NCBI GenBank assembly: GCA_017893485.1 | Contig: JACEHZ010000375.1 | Span: 62,001-126,000, forward strand | From: Hemerocallis citrina | Taxonomy: Eukaryota; Streptophyta; Magnoliopsida; Asparagales; Asphodelaceae | DNA length: 64,000 nucleotides | Reading direction: 5' to 3' | Shown: in pieces, positions 42,155 to 53,190 of the stretch | How the letters are laid out: the number at the start of each line of letters is the position of its first letter | Position numbering within the stretch: position 1 is the first letter of the stretch | Notes under the pieces: model-generated | What the model was told of the DNA's origin: nothing | Databases searched by the model: none | What the model saw: only the letters and a program-made list of their open reading frames with translations | Program-made: the position numbers and the translations under genes

Positions 42155-42383
42155 TGCTTCAATAGTAATAATAGACATAGTATGAAAACCAACCTAGGTG
42201 TGGACACTAGAGAGTGAGTACCTAGGTGTGGACATTAGAGTGTGAGTATCACATAGAATTGGAACATGATGTTTGGTTTGAGGTTATGGTTTGGGGTATG
42301 GTGATAGTTTTGTCATAGGGTGTGGTTGTGAATGTAAAAAGTGTGTAGTGCTCTAACTTTACCCTCATTTTGCAGTATTCAAA

Positions 42384-43412
42384 ATGGTTGCACCCAGGCC
42401 CAGGAATGGTGGTAACAATGAGTATGGTTCTGGTAGTTCTCGAGGAATGGGAATTGATCTTGAGGCTGAATTCGCCAAGGTGTACCAGACTCTGAATGTG
42501 ATGATGGAATTTAATTTGGCGCAAAATCAGAATCAACAGCAGAATCAGCAGCAAAATCATGGAGCTGGACAGGGATTGGTTAACGCCGACCCTATCAAGC
42601 AGATTGAATCCTTTAAGAGGATGAGGCCGCCAGTTTTTGAGGGGCAATCTGATCCAACCGTAGCTGACGACTGGATCAGGAGGATGGAGATGATCTTCGA
42701 GGTATCTGAGACTCCGGCAGCCAGCAAAGTGAAGTTGGCCACGATGCAGCTAGAGAAGGACGCTGGTGTCTGGTGGGAATCGCTGAAAAGGACTTTGGGA
42801 GATCAACCGATGACTTGGGAAGCTTTTCTGGAGGAATTCAGGGATCGCTTCTTTCCCCTAGATGTTCAGGAGAAGAAGGCGACCGAGTTCTTGAACCTTC
42901 AGCAGGGCAGCATGACCGTGCGGGAGTATGAGACCAAGTTTGCTCAGCTTTCGAGGTATGCACCAGAGTTGGTCGTTGATGAGGCAAAGAAGGCCAAGAA
43001 GTTTGAGCAGGGCCTGAGGCCAAACTTGAGGTCGAGAATGATTCCGTTGGGCATCAGAAGGTTCGACAAGCTGGTCAGGAGAGCAGCTATGACCGAGGAG
43101 GACATGGACCCTTCTCAGGAGAAGCAAGAGACCGGGAACAAGAAAAAGAGGCCAGCAGATGATCAGAATGGGAAGGAATTCCCAGTGAAGCAGAGCAAGT
43201 CCAGTGAGCCAGTGCAGAAGGTACCTGCAACACAGGAAGTGACTTGTTTCAACTGTGGAGAGACAGGTCATTATCGAGCAGCATGCACCAAACCTGGGAA
43301 GACGTGCTATCGTTGTGGTCGTGAAGGGCATATTCGATCGAAATGTCCGCAGCGGGAGAGGGATGGTGCAGGGAAAGGCAAGGATCTGAAGAGGGGCGAG
43401 AGTCCGCATTGA
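42384..43412 (+). CDS. gag: Tekay-2 Gag
   Basis: 342 codons, intact through both zinc knuckles. The start ATG at 42384 follows an acceptor-like CCCTCATTTTGCAG. Capsid domain at residues about 60-230 (RMRPPVFEGQSDP, GVWWESLKR, EFRDRFFPLDVQEKK, REYETKFAQLSRYAPEL), basic linker (KKKRP), then CFNCGETGHYRAAC and CYRCGREGHIRSKC knuckles. Relative to its relatives the last 11 codons are shifted by one base, so the linker to protease is out of frame. As the only complete gene of a recent element, it could supply particle protein while pol comes from elsewhere; this is inference. Confidence 0.9.
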   Translation: MVAPRPRNGGNNEYGSGSSRGMGIDLEAEFAKVYQTLNVMMEFNLAQNQNQQQNQQQNHGAGQGLVNADPIKQIESFKRMRPPVFEGQSDPTVADDWIRRMEMIFEVSETPAASKVKLATMQLEKDAGVWWESLKRTLGDQPMTWEAFLEEFRDRFFPLDVQEKKATEFLNLQQGSMTVREYETKFAQLSRYAPELVVDEAKKAKKFEQGLRPNLRSRMIPLGIRRFDKLVRRAAMTEEDMDPSQEKQETGNKKKRPADDQNGKEFPVKQSKSSEPVQKVPATQEVTCFNCGETGHYRAACTKPGKTCYRCGREGHIRSKCPQRERDGAGKGKDLKRGESPH

Positions 43413-43449
43413 CTGAAGAGGATGCAAATAACTCAGGAATGTGACTCGT

Positions 43450-43543
43450 GTGTGCAAGAATTTTGAAATTTATTCATTTTGTAATAAGTAAAACTTTTAT
43501 TTGGGGAATAATTGAAGATTGAGTATTTTTCTTCATGCAACAA
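43450..43543 (+). other. Intron-like segment between gag and protease (Tekay-2, decayed)
   Basis: 94 nt homologous to 60026-60122 in Tekay-3: donor-side GTGTGCAAGAATTTTGAA, acceptor side TTCTTCATGCAACA. The terminal AG has become AA. Confidence 0.55.
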
Positions 43544-43998
43544 GATTTATTTGGATTAATGGAAACAAAAGTTTTATTTAATACTGTTTTCTTGCATGCA
43601 ATTGAGTCGCCCATGTATTGCTAGTCTTTAGTGTGGAGCTTAAGGTGTCTTGCAGGCAAGGTCTTGAGGTGGCTATCCTTAGTCATGTCCTTTCTAAGGA
43701 GGGAGTGGCCACCGATTCTCGGAAGGATGAAGCAGGAGGTCAGAGTTAAATGCAGGATTTCAGTAGTTGTTGCAGCGTGACTTCCGATGGCAAGTTATCA
43801 GAGTTGCGCAGCGGGAGTTTGTTTTTCTGAATTCTTTGCATGATTGTGTTTCTTCTGTATGATGTATTTCTTTTGATGGAATGCGTTCTTTGGTGTGACT
43901 GTATTTCCTAAAATTATGTTTCTATCCATGAGTCTTCATTCTTTGTTGGTGGGTTTGTTCGGACCCCATTAGCAGTAGTTCTGAGGACAGAACTCTTC
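43544..43998 (+). pseudogene. Remnants of Tekay-2 protease and RT
   Basis: A protease start is recognisable at 43550-43615 with the DTG site destroyed, followed by about 60 bp near 43680-43735 matching the [14 protein letters not shown] region, and a short piece near 43780-43810 resembling the DKLSEFRVQ segment before integrase. Large internal deletions removed the rest of pol, all within an element whose LTRs are still nearly identical. Confidence 0.7.
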
Positions 43999-44012
43999 TA
44001 AGGAGGGAGTGA
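43999..44012 (+). other. Polypurine tract of Tekay-2
   Basis: TAAGGAGGGAGTGA abuts the 3' LTR. Confidence 0.85.
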
Positions 44013-47000
44013 TGTAGAACCCCGTATTTTCAAATATTATTTTAAATATTTGAAAATAAATTTAAATGATTTTCTGGAAATTTAATTAATATTTTCTGAA
44101 AAATTTATCTTTTACACGTGCGAAACACGTGCAAATACTTTCTTGAGAAATTTGAAAGTCAAGTTTTCCTTATGAAAAATCATTATTTAATATTTGGGAT
44201 TTATTTAGTATTTTTCCAGATTTTTCTGAAATTAATTGGATCTATTTGCAATTTTTGAGAAAAGAAGGACCTTTTTGCAAATTTGACAATTTAAGGGTTA
44301 AAATGTAAAAGGTATTTTCTGGACGTTTTGAACAGTAACAATTGAGATATAAGATTATATTTTACTTTTAAATCCTAATTCAAATGAATTTGATTGAATT
44401 TCCAAGAATAGAGTTACATATATAAAGTTGTATTTTGACGGGATCATTTTGTAAAATTGTCGTGAAACCCTAAACTCTTTATTCCGGGTATTTAAAAGAA
44501 TTTTGGCAGCCGTCATTCTGGGAAAAACAATATAGATTTTTGAGAGTTGTTTTGGTGGAGCGAGAGGAAGATTTGGATCTAGCAAAAAGGAAGGCTTTTA
44601 TTTGGATCTTTGCAATTCTAAGGTGAGTGATATTGTTTGTTTTGTTTTGTTTTGTTATATGAACTTTGTTTTGTTAATTGATTTATGTGAATGATTGCGT
44701 GTTGTTTTGTCTCGATATTTTTGTATCTTGTATGTGATCGATGCAATAGTTGTTATTTATATTGTGCATGTGAAATCCATGAATGTTTAGTAGATCTTGA
44801 TTGGCAAATTTTTTATTGCTTGAAAACATGTTAAGATTTGAGTATGGTTATGATAATAAGGAATTGGATGGTTGAACATCTGGATCTTGTGATTACAAAT
44901 CAGATTTAGTTTGAGTTGTGGAAGAGATTTAGTATTGAGAAATCCTAATGGAAGAATTAGGAGTTTAGAACATGAGAATTTGAGATTTGAGAAATTGGTT
45001 GATTTGAGTAATGTATCCGAACTGGGGATTATTCGAGACTGTCGTTTTATTGAAATACAAATTATTTTAGTAAACAATGTTTTCTTTTGGTAAACCCTAA
45101 TTTTGATTATCATGAACAATCAAAACTAAGCAGACTGTAGGCCGACAGTCGACTGGCAGACCTATCAGTCGACTGGTACGACCCAGCTGCTAGATCTTTA
45201 GTTTTCTTAAAAATCCGTTCTGGATAGTCGACTTAGACCTTTTTCAGTCGACTGGTACACTTAGAATTTATTTTTCAAGGTTTTCATAGATTTTTCTCTG
45301 GTAAGTCGACTTATGACCTTTTAAGTCGACTTATATTGTATTTTAAGTCGACTTATGACTTTGCAAGTCGACTTATAACACTTAGAATATTTTCTTAAAG
45401 ATTTCTGGAATTTCTCTCTGGTAAGTCGACTTATGTTTTTATAAGTCGACTTATGTTCTTATAAGTCGACTTATGTCTCCTTTAAGTCGACTTATGTTTC
45501 TTATAAGTCTACTTATGATCTGGTAAGTCAACTTATGACTTTTATAAGTCATCTTATATTGTTGGTAAGTCGACTTATGTTTCTTATAAGTCATCTTATA
45601 TTGTTGGTAAGTCAACTTATGTTTTTATAAGTCATCTTATATTGTTGGTAAGTCAACTTATATTTTTATAAGTCATCTTATATTGTTGGTAAGTCAACTT
45701 ATGTTTTTATAAGTCATCTTATATTGTTGGTAAGTCAACTTATGATTTTTGTAAGTCAACTTGTAATACTTAACTTATTTTCTGAAAGTTACTGGATTTC
45801 TTTCTGGACAGTCGACTGGTGAGTTTTGCAGTCGACTGTAGACACTTAGATCTTACTTCTTAAAGAGGTTAGTTTTCACTCTGGACAGTCGACTGGTGAA
45901 CTTTTGCAGTCGACTGGTACTGATACTTTTCTAAGGTGTTTTGATGTTCTTTAAAAGACTAACTCTTTAAATGTTTTGGATCTATAATCTACTCTTATAA
46001 ATATTATTCTTCTATAAAACATACGCTTTCAATATATATTATGGTTGGATTTGGATTATGGAATCTATTAAAGACTTGAGTTTTGTTGAGTGGAGAGATT
46101 TCTCCTTTATCGTTTGACGATGGATTAGTGAGTTTTGGTTCTGTTTGAGATTTATTGAGATAGGCCTGAGGGGTCTTGGTTAGTTGTTGTTTTGAGTTAT
46201 TTAGATGTTCGGGTGATGAAGGTCTACGAGCTTATTCCCGGATAGGCAGGGAGGTAATTCTCCGGATAGGCAGGGTGCATTTGTATGTACCAGGTGTATC
46301 TGCACACCTCGTGGGGTACACGGCAGGGAGGTAATTCTCCAGATAGGCAGGGAGGTAATTCTCCGGATAGGCAGGGAGATGATTCTCCGGATAAGCAGGG
46401 AGGTAATTCTCCGGATAGGCAGGGAGGTAATTCTCCGGATAGGCAGGGAGATGATTCTCCGGATAGGCAGGGTGCATTTGTATGTACCGGGTGTATCTGC
46501 ACATTTCGTGGGGTACACGGAAGGGAGATAATTCTCCGGATGTTGTTTAGACTGGGTGCATTTGTATGTACCGGGTGTATCTGCACATTTCGTGGGGTAC
46601 ACAGAAGGGAGATAATTCTCCGGATGTTGTTTAGACTGGGTACATTTGTATGTACCGGATGTATTCTTGGTTTTATGCTTGTGTTTTCCAGTTTTCTTAC
46701 ACTTGACACTTAGGCTAACTTCACTTGTTGTTTTCATTTCATGATGTTTTCATGCTTTACATCTTTTGTTATTTCTCATTCAGTTATCCTTGTTGTTCCT
46801 ACATGCCGTTGATGATTTTATGTTTAAATTATGTTGTTTTGTTTTTATATCACTCACACCATTTATGGCTGACCCCTTTAGTTTGGGGGTTAGGGTTCAT
46901 CTCTAGCCTCATGTGTTACAGGTTGTTGCTTAGAGGTGGGAGGCTTGGATGCTTGAGTTAGTTTTGAGATAAACTGTCGTAATAGAGCTTTGTGTAAATT

Positions 47001-47202
47001 TGTGTAAAAAGAAGTATTGTGAAAAGAAAGTTGTAATTCAAGGTGTTTGTAATTCCGCTGTGTTTGAAAAAGATTGTTGCAATAAAAGTTTGGAATAAAA
47101 TTATTTATGTTTTTGAGCTATGTGTACTATTATATTGAAGTTGATGCTGGGATTGTGCCACGTATTTTCTAAGTTATTATATTAGAAATTCGGGGCGCTA
47201 CA
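44013..47202 (+). repeat. Tekay-2 3' LTR
   Basis: 3,190 bp, TGTAGAACCCCG to GGGGCGCTACA. G-box doublet 44115-44131, AAACCCTAA 44465, TATTTAAAAG 44489, palindrome array 45146-45916, minisatellite 46235-46640. Followed by GAGGT, the SIRE target duplicate. Confidence 0.95.
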
Positions 47203-47207
47203 GAGGT

Positions 47208-47364
47208 GCTTATCAAAAGCTTAAACGCCTAAGCAAAAGGTCCAGAGGCCAAAATTCCTCCTCCCGAAAACTTGTACTCATCAGAGTCATTCGTCTCCAA
47301 TGGGACAAGTCTTACACGCTCACCATTTTTTGGTGGAAAATGATATGATGTTTGGAAAGTTCGT
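47208..47364 (+). other. SIRE leader resuming after the composite
   Basis: The SIRE PBS-proximal sequence picks up after GAGGT with GCTTATCAAAAGC. From about 47300 coding similarity to SIRE gag (GTSLTRSPFFGG, YDVWKVRM) appears in one frame, broken by a TGA near 47340, so the gag start is disrupted. Confidence 0.6.
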
Positions 47365-49200
47365 ATGTCTCATTTTCTACAGATGCTCGGAGAAGAGGTA
47401 TGGAATGTGTGCATCAATAAAACAGATATTTCGGTCAGCGACGGAAAGACAGCGTTTACAAAAGCGGAGCTAGCTTTCAAGACGGCAAATTCCAAAGCCA
47501 TGACGACTATCTATGTAGGGTTGAATAACGAAGAACTAATGCGATGCGGGCAAAACTGCAAGACAGCATATGAGATCTGGAACAACATGCTGAAGCGGCA
47601 TAAGGGAACCGCTTCTGAGGTAAAAGCTAAAGTTAATTTATATTTTTATAAGTTTGATGTGTTTTGCATGTTGATAGGAGAAAATGTGGATCAAATGCTC
47701 ACCCGCTTCGATATCGTTGTCCACGAATCTGAAAGCTTAGGTAAGGGATTGGATGATGACCGAAAGGTCGGAAAACTCATAAGCTGTCTCACGCCAGAGT
47801 GGGATGTAAAGGCTGCTGCAATGAGGGAAACCATTGAAGAAAAGGGATTCGACTACTACACATTCCAAGAAAAGCTGAAGACATACGAGATGTTGATGAC
47901 GGAAACCAAAAGATACAGACAAAACATCGGTATTGAACCAAAAATTGAAGAGAAGACCATTGCACTGAAAGCAGAAAAATTCCGACCATCAAAAGCAGAT
48001 TCAGACCGTGAGGAGTCAGACGAGGACATTGTATTATTGACCAAGCAATTTCGTAAGTACCTCAAACATAAAAAAATATGGCAGGTACCAAGGAGAAAGG
48101 GAGAAAGATAAAGATGACTTGTGCTATAAGTGCAAGAAGCCTGGACACATTCGTACAAACTGTCCCGTCTCACAAGACAGAAATAGGGACTACTACCGCT
48201 CAAATCCAGGTCTGAAAAGGAAGGCATTGAAGGCGACATTGCTAGACTCAGATTCAAGTGAGGGAGAGCAAGGCTACAACGACGTTGGCTTCATGGCTCT
48301 TGGGAATGGTGATGTGCAATCACCATTTGAACAAGAGGTAATCGAAGAACCCACTTATGATGAGCTAGTAGACATGTGTAATGGTTTAAAAGACTATGCT
48401 AAGAAACTAAGTCGTGAACTTAGGCAATATAAACAAATTCCAAATGAAACACATGACTCTTGTATTACAAAAAATCAAAAACTGAAAAATAAGAATGCCT
48501 TGATCATGGAAAAATTTGAGTTATTTAGAAAAGATCATGATGTATTGCTGGAGAAAAATGAACTTTTAAAACAATAAATTCGAGAATCCTTAGCAACACA
48601 TGATGATCACTTAAGAGAAATTCATGAGAAATTTGTTTATATCGCCAAACTCACAGATGATTTAAAAGAATGCAAAAGAAAATTTGATGAAGTAGTAGAA
48701 GGCTGTAATGAAGCTCTTGAACAAAATAGGATTCTTGATGCTACACTAGACACTCTTCGTTGGAACACAAAAGATGATGAAATGATTAGTAAAATACTAT
48801 GTAAAAGAGTAATTAAGCTTGAAAAAATAGTAAAAAATATGAAGGACCCAGTTACCTTATTATAAAAAATTCAAGATCCTATCATGATAATCGAGGGCTT
48901 GGTTACGAAGAGCCAATACATCATCAAAAATTTAAATCATCATGTCATACACACTTGCACAATCACCGACATAATCACAAACCAACTCAAAACTATGCAA
49001 GTGTGCATGACTCAAGACATAGTCGTATCACATGTCATTACTGTTGTAGATTAAGACATATTTCTTATAAATGTCCATTAAAAAGGAATACTAATTGTGT
49101 CTGGGTAAGAAAGGATGTAAATGCAGGTTCAAAACAAACTTGGGCACGCAAAATTATACCTACTAATCTTGATGTAGGTAACTCAGCGTATCAAGACTAA
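47365..49200 (+). pseudogene. gag: SIRE Gag, long form with two zinc knuckles
   Basis: 47365-48111 holds the capsid-type domain (YEIWNNMLKRHKGT, KVNLYFYKFDVFCM, KGFDYYTFQEKLKTYEMLM). A frameshift near 48085 precedes the knuckle CYKCKKPGHIRTNC (48122-48163). A long charged, coiled-coil-like section follows to about 48860, interrupted by stops at 48575 and 48862. A second knuckle, CHYCCRLRHISYKC, lies at about 49030-49075 in the ORF 48955-49200. A coiled-coil spacer between two knuckles is typical of SIRE-type Gag. It would form particles and bind RNA; this copy cannot. Confidence 0.8.
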
Positions 49201-49540
49201 AGATCGGTGGTATCTTGATAGTGGATGCTCAAATCATATGATAGGTGACAACAAATACTTTACATCACTATCAAGGAGAAAAGGGAAGGAGATCATATTT
49301 GGAGATAATATCATTGGTCAAACCATTGGTAAAGGTAAAATAAACTTTGGTTCATCATGCTCCATTGAGGATGTTCTATTGGTAAGAGGTTTAAAACATA
49401 ATTTAATTAGTGTTAGCCAATTATGTGATAAAGGTTACACAGTTACTTTTGATAAAAATACATGCACTGTGCTAGATAGCAATAAATCTTGTTTACTTCT
49501 CGCTAACCGGTGTAACAATATAAATGTTATAAATTCTAAC
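49180..49540 (+). pseudogene. pro: SIRE aspartic protease
   Basis: WYLDSGCSNHM (about 49210-49243) holds the copia-type D-S-G active site; VLLVRGLKHNLISVSQLCDK is the conserved downstream block. It is out of frame with the preceding knuckle ORF and in frame with integrase. Confidence 0.85.
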
Positions 49541-50390
49541 GAATTAGCACAGAAAAATATGAAGTGCTTTGTCGCAAGAAATGAGGATGGTTGGATATGG
49601 CATCGAAGACTTGGACACACGGCTATGGACAATCTCAATAAACTTGTAACCAAGGAGCTTGTGAGGGGGATCCCTAAAATCAAATTTGAGAAAAATAAAC
49701 CGTGTGAGTCGTGCCAATTCGGTAAGCAAACTAAAAGTTCTCACAAGCCCAAGAAAATGGTATCAACTTCTACACCCCTTGAACTCTTACACATGGATCT
49801 TTTTGGACTATCACGAACACGTAGTAATGGAGGTGCACGATATGCCTTTGTAATTGTTGATGATTATAGTAGATTTACTTGGGTTGCCTTTTTGTCACAA
49901 AAAATGACACATTGTATGTGTTTCAAAAATTCTGTCATAGAGTGGAAAATGAGAAAGCCTCACCATTGTCACTATTCGTAGTGATCATGGTGGAGAATTT
50001 CAAAACGAACTCTTCATATCATTTTGTGACAAAAAGGAAATAAAATATGAGTTCGCTTGTCCTCGCATTCCCCAACAAAATGGGGTTGTTGAAAGGAAAA
50101 ATCGATCTCTTCAAGAAGAGGCTGTCAATACAGCATGTTATACAATTAACCAAGTAATAATTAGAAAATATCTCGAGAAAACACATTTTGAACTATATTA
50201 TGGCAGAATTCCCAACTTAAGTTACTTTCGTATTTTTGGATGTAAAGTGTTTATTTTAAATACTCTTGATAATTTGAGAAAATTTGATCGTAAAAGTGAT
50301 CAAGGTGTATTCTTAGGATATTCTCTAAGTAGTAAAGCACATCGTCTTTAATAAAAGAAGATGCACAATTCAGGAATTCATTGATGTTAT
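49541..50390 (+). pseudogene. SIRE integrase
   Basis: HHCC domain: WHRRLGHTAMDNL and CESCQFGKQ. First catalytic Asp in LLHMDLFGLSRT; VIVDDYSRFTWV follows. A frameshift near 49905 moves the core to another frame, where the second Asp (RSDHGGEF, about 49976) and the Glu region (PQQNGVVERKNR, about 50070-50105) remain. A deletion near 50125 removes part of the core before YTINQV. A copia-type C-terminal block (FRIFGCKVF, GVFLGYS) lies at 50225-50330. Confidence 0.85.
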
Positions 50391-51540
50391 ATTTGATGAA
50401 ACTAATCCCTACACCAAAGAAATATTGCATGTTGTTAATAATGATGAGACAGGTGTTCGGATTGAAAAGAAACATGTTCACATTGAAGAAGACCCAAATA
50501 TGAATGCTCAAAATCAAAAGTCTCTTCAAGATGAAGATGCATCCAAATCGCAAATAGAAAAGATGCATGTACAAAAAATTGATGTCATGAGAGATGAACA
50601 TGTAGAATATCAAATTCCTACAAATTAAAGACACCCCGCATGGAAAATTATGTCTAGCCATCCACCAACTCTTATACGAAGCGATATATCAAAAGGGGTA
50701 ACTACTCACACACAAACTCAAAATTTTATGTGTTTTTCTGCCTTCGTTTCTTTACTTGAACCTAAGAATATTAAGGAGGCCTTGCAAGACAATGACTGGA
50801 TCATTGCAATGCAAGAAGAACTTAATCAATTCGAAAGGAATCAAGTATGGAGACTTGTTCCTAAACCCCACAATAGAACCATACTTGGAACTAAGTGGGT
50901 GTTCAGGAACAAATTGGATGAATATAGCACAATCACTAGAAATAAGGTCCGTCTTGTTGCATAAGGTTATAATCAACAAGAAGGCGTAGATTTTGATGAA
51001 ACTTTTGCACCGGCTGCAAGACTTGAAGCCATTCGTATTTTACTTGCATTTGCTGCTTATATGGATTTTACTCTCTTTCAAATGGATGTCAAAAGTGCAT
51101 TTTTAAATAGTTTTATTTCGGAAGAAGTCTATGTTGCACAACCACCGGGATTCACCGATCCCACACTCCCAGCCCAAATCATGTGTTTCATCTTGATAAA
51201 GCATTGTATGGTTTGAAGCAAGCTCCTCGTGCTTGGTATGAACGACTGAGCTCGTTTTTACTTCACATAGGCTTCTCTAAAGGAAAAGTAGACACTACAC
51301 TATTTATAAAACATGTCTCTAAAGATATTTTAATCGTTCAAATTTATGTTGATGATATTATATTTGGATCCATTAATGAAAATCTTTGCAAGGAATTCTC
51401 AAAGCAAATGCAAGATGAGTTTGAAATGAGTATGATGGGTGAAATAACTTATTTTCTTAGGCTTCAAATAAAACAAAGAAAGGATGAAATCTTCATAAAT
51501 CAATCCAAATATGCAAAAGAACTAGTCAAAAAGTTATGGC
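50391..51540 (+). pseudogene. SIRE reverse transcriptase
   Basis: After a variable acidic linker (50425-50640), RT begins near 50755 (EPKNIKEALQDNDWIIAM, GTKWVFRNKLDE). A TAA at 50962-50964 replaces a Gln codon. [10 protein letters not shown] and [10 protein letters not shown] follow, then a frameshift near 51175, [16 protein letters not shown] and the catalytic IYVDDIIFGS (about 51340-51370). YVDD is intact. A last indel near 51530 moves into the RNase H frame. Confidence 0.85.
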
Positions 51541-52256
51541 CACTACTACGAAGCTTTCTAAAGATGAAACTGATAATAATGTTGATATTTCTACTTATCG
51601 AGGTATGATTGGTAGGTTACTTTATATTACTGTATCTTGTCCAGATATAATGTTCAGTGTTTGTCTATGTGCACGCTTTCAATCGTATCCCAAAGAATCG
51701 CATTTGGTTGCCGTTAAGCGTATCATTCGATATCTCAAAGGCACACTAAATACTGGACTTTGGTACCCGAAAAATAGAAATTTTTCTCTTGTAGGATTCT
51801 CTGATGCAGATTGTGCCGGTAGCTTAACAGACAGAAAAAGCACAATGGCACATGTCACTTGTTGGGCAACTGTCTTGTCTCATGGCCATCCAAGAAACAA
51901 AATTCTGTAACTCTCTCAACTGCCGAAGCTGAATATATCACCACAGGATCCTGCTGTGCGCAGGTATTATGGATAAAACACATTCTAGAGGACCACAAGG
52001 TATTTTTTGATCACATTCCAATTAAATGTGATAACACTAGTACTGTTCATATGACAAAGAATTCTGATCAACACAGTCGCACAAAACACATTGATATTCG
52101 GTATCATTTTATTAAAACCATTTTCAAAAAGGGGATATTATTCTTGAATATGTTTCTACTGATTCGCAACTTGCTGATATTTTTACAGAACCTTTAGATG
52201 AAAAACAATTTCATTTCTTGAAAGGAGAACTAAATGTTATTGATATTTCAGCTTGA
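51536..52256 (+). pseudogene. SIRE RNase H
   Basis: YRGMIGRLLYITVSCPDIMF and RIIRYLKGTLNTGLWY are the RT-RNase H connection. Catalytic motifs: GFSDADCAGS, then after a frameshift near 51880 STAEAEYI and IKCDNTSTVHM. QHSRTKHIDIRYHF and, after another shift, ADIFTEPLD end the polyprotein at about 52256. Confidence 0.85.
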
Positions 52257-53178
52257 AAATTCATTTTGGTCGACTGGACAGGCGACTGTACGCCTGTGAG
52301 GGTGTACGGCCGACTGGGCGGTCGACCGGTTTACTCTCGGGTAAATTTTGTTTTATACGCTGCTTTCAAAATGTTGGCCTTCAATATTTGCTGTTGACCG
52401 TGCAGTCGACCGGCTCATCCTCTGAATTGTGTTTTGTCTTTACAAGATGAATAGTCGACCGGTTTTCCCTCCGTGATTCGTTGTGTTTTTGAACTAAGTG
52501 TGCGGTCGACCAGTTTGCTCTCTGGATTTTTTTTGACTTCTATTGGTTTTGCGGTCGACCGTGCGGTCGACCGATTTTTCTTTTTTGGTTACACGTTGTG
52601 TTTTTTTAAGAACTCTCTGCTAATTTTTCCTATACTATTGGTTTCTTGAAATTCATTCTTCACTTATTCTTCTTATCCATGCTTCGCATCTGATTGGAAA
52701 AATCTCAAATCTATGATACCATGAAGAGCTCTCCTTGTATATCAAAGAGTCTCGCTATCAACGGTATCATGTAAGTAGATTTTCCTCCGTTTTTAGACAA
52801 ATTCTTATCCTTCCAAACTTCATCTCTCTTGTTTTGCTTAATGAAAGTTCATTTTCATTTACAAATGGTTTTCGTGAGGAATAATTTATACATGTCTCTT
52901 GCCCCCTATTGGTGTGTTCCAAAAAGGGGGAGAATATTATATTATGAATGAATGAAAGTAAACATACGCAAATATTTTTTATCATCTATGAAGTGTTGAA
53001 TTAAAGTAAATATTTTTTATCTTCGATGAAGTGTTTAATTAAGGGGGAGTATTTACAAATCTCTCTTTACCTATGAAAATCTGTGTTATAGGAAGTATTG
53101 AATTCAGGGGGAGCATTTTTTATGCTAAATTGTTTAATTTTCACTTTCAATATTCAAAGGCATGTTTTGTTCACACCA
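52257..53178 (+). other. SIRE post-pol region with GTCGAC palindromes, no env-like ORF
   Basis: About 920 bp without a credible ORF. The first 320 bp carry GTCGAC palindromes at 52267, 52319, 52403, 52451, 52503, 52552 and 52564, often next to TTT and CTCTCTGG-like sequence. The rest has three GGGGGAG purine runs (52924, 53042, 53108) that look like extra polypurine tracts. Confidence 0.6.
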
Positions 53179-53190
53179 AAAGGGGGAGAT
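53179..53190 (+). other. SIRE polypurine tract
   Basis: AAAGGGGGAGAT directly precedes the 3' LTR. Confidence 0.9.

Larger units (their letters stand above)
38925..47202 (+). mobile_element. Tekay-2: gag-only, non-autonomous Tekay-like element
   Basis: LTRs 38925-42138 and 44013-47202 enclose only 1.87 kb: iMet PBS (42142), gag and fragments of protease and RT. LTRs are nearly identical; most of the visible length difference comes from copy number of a 24-bp minisatellite. No TSD of its own was found: CGTTA lies to the left and GAGGT to the right. GAGGT instead matches the sequence left of the TRIM. Confidence 0.9.

Noticed and set aside
52257..53178. Env-like gene of the SIRE element
   Set aside because: No ORF of useful length, no signal peptide or membrane segment was visible.
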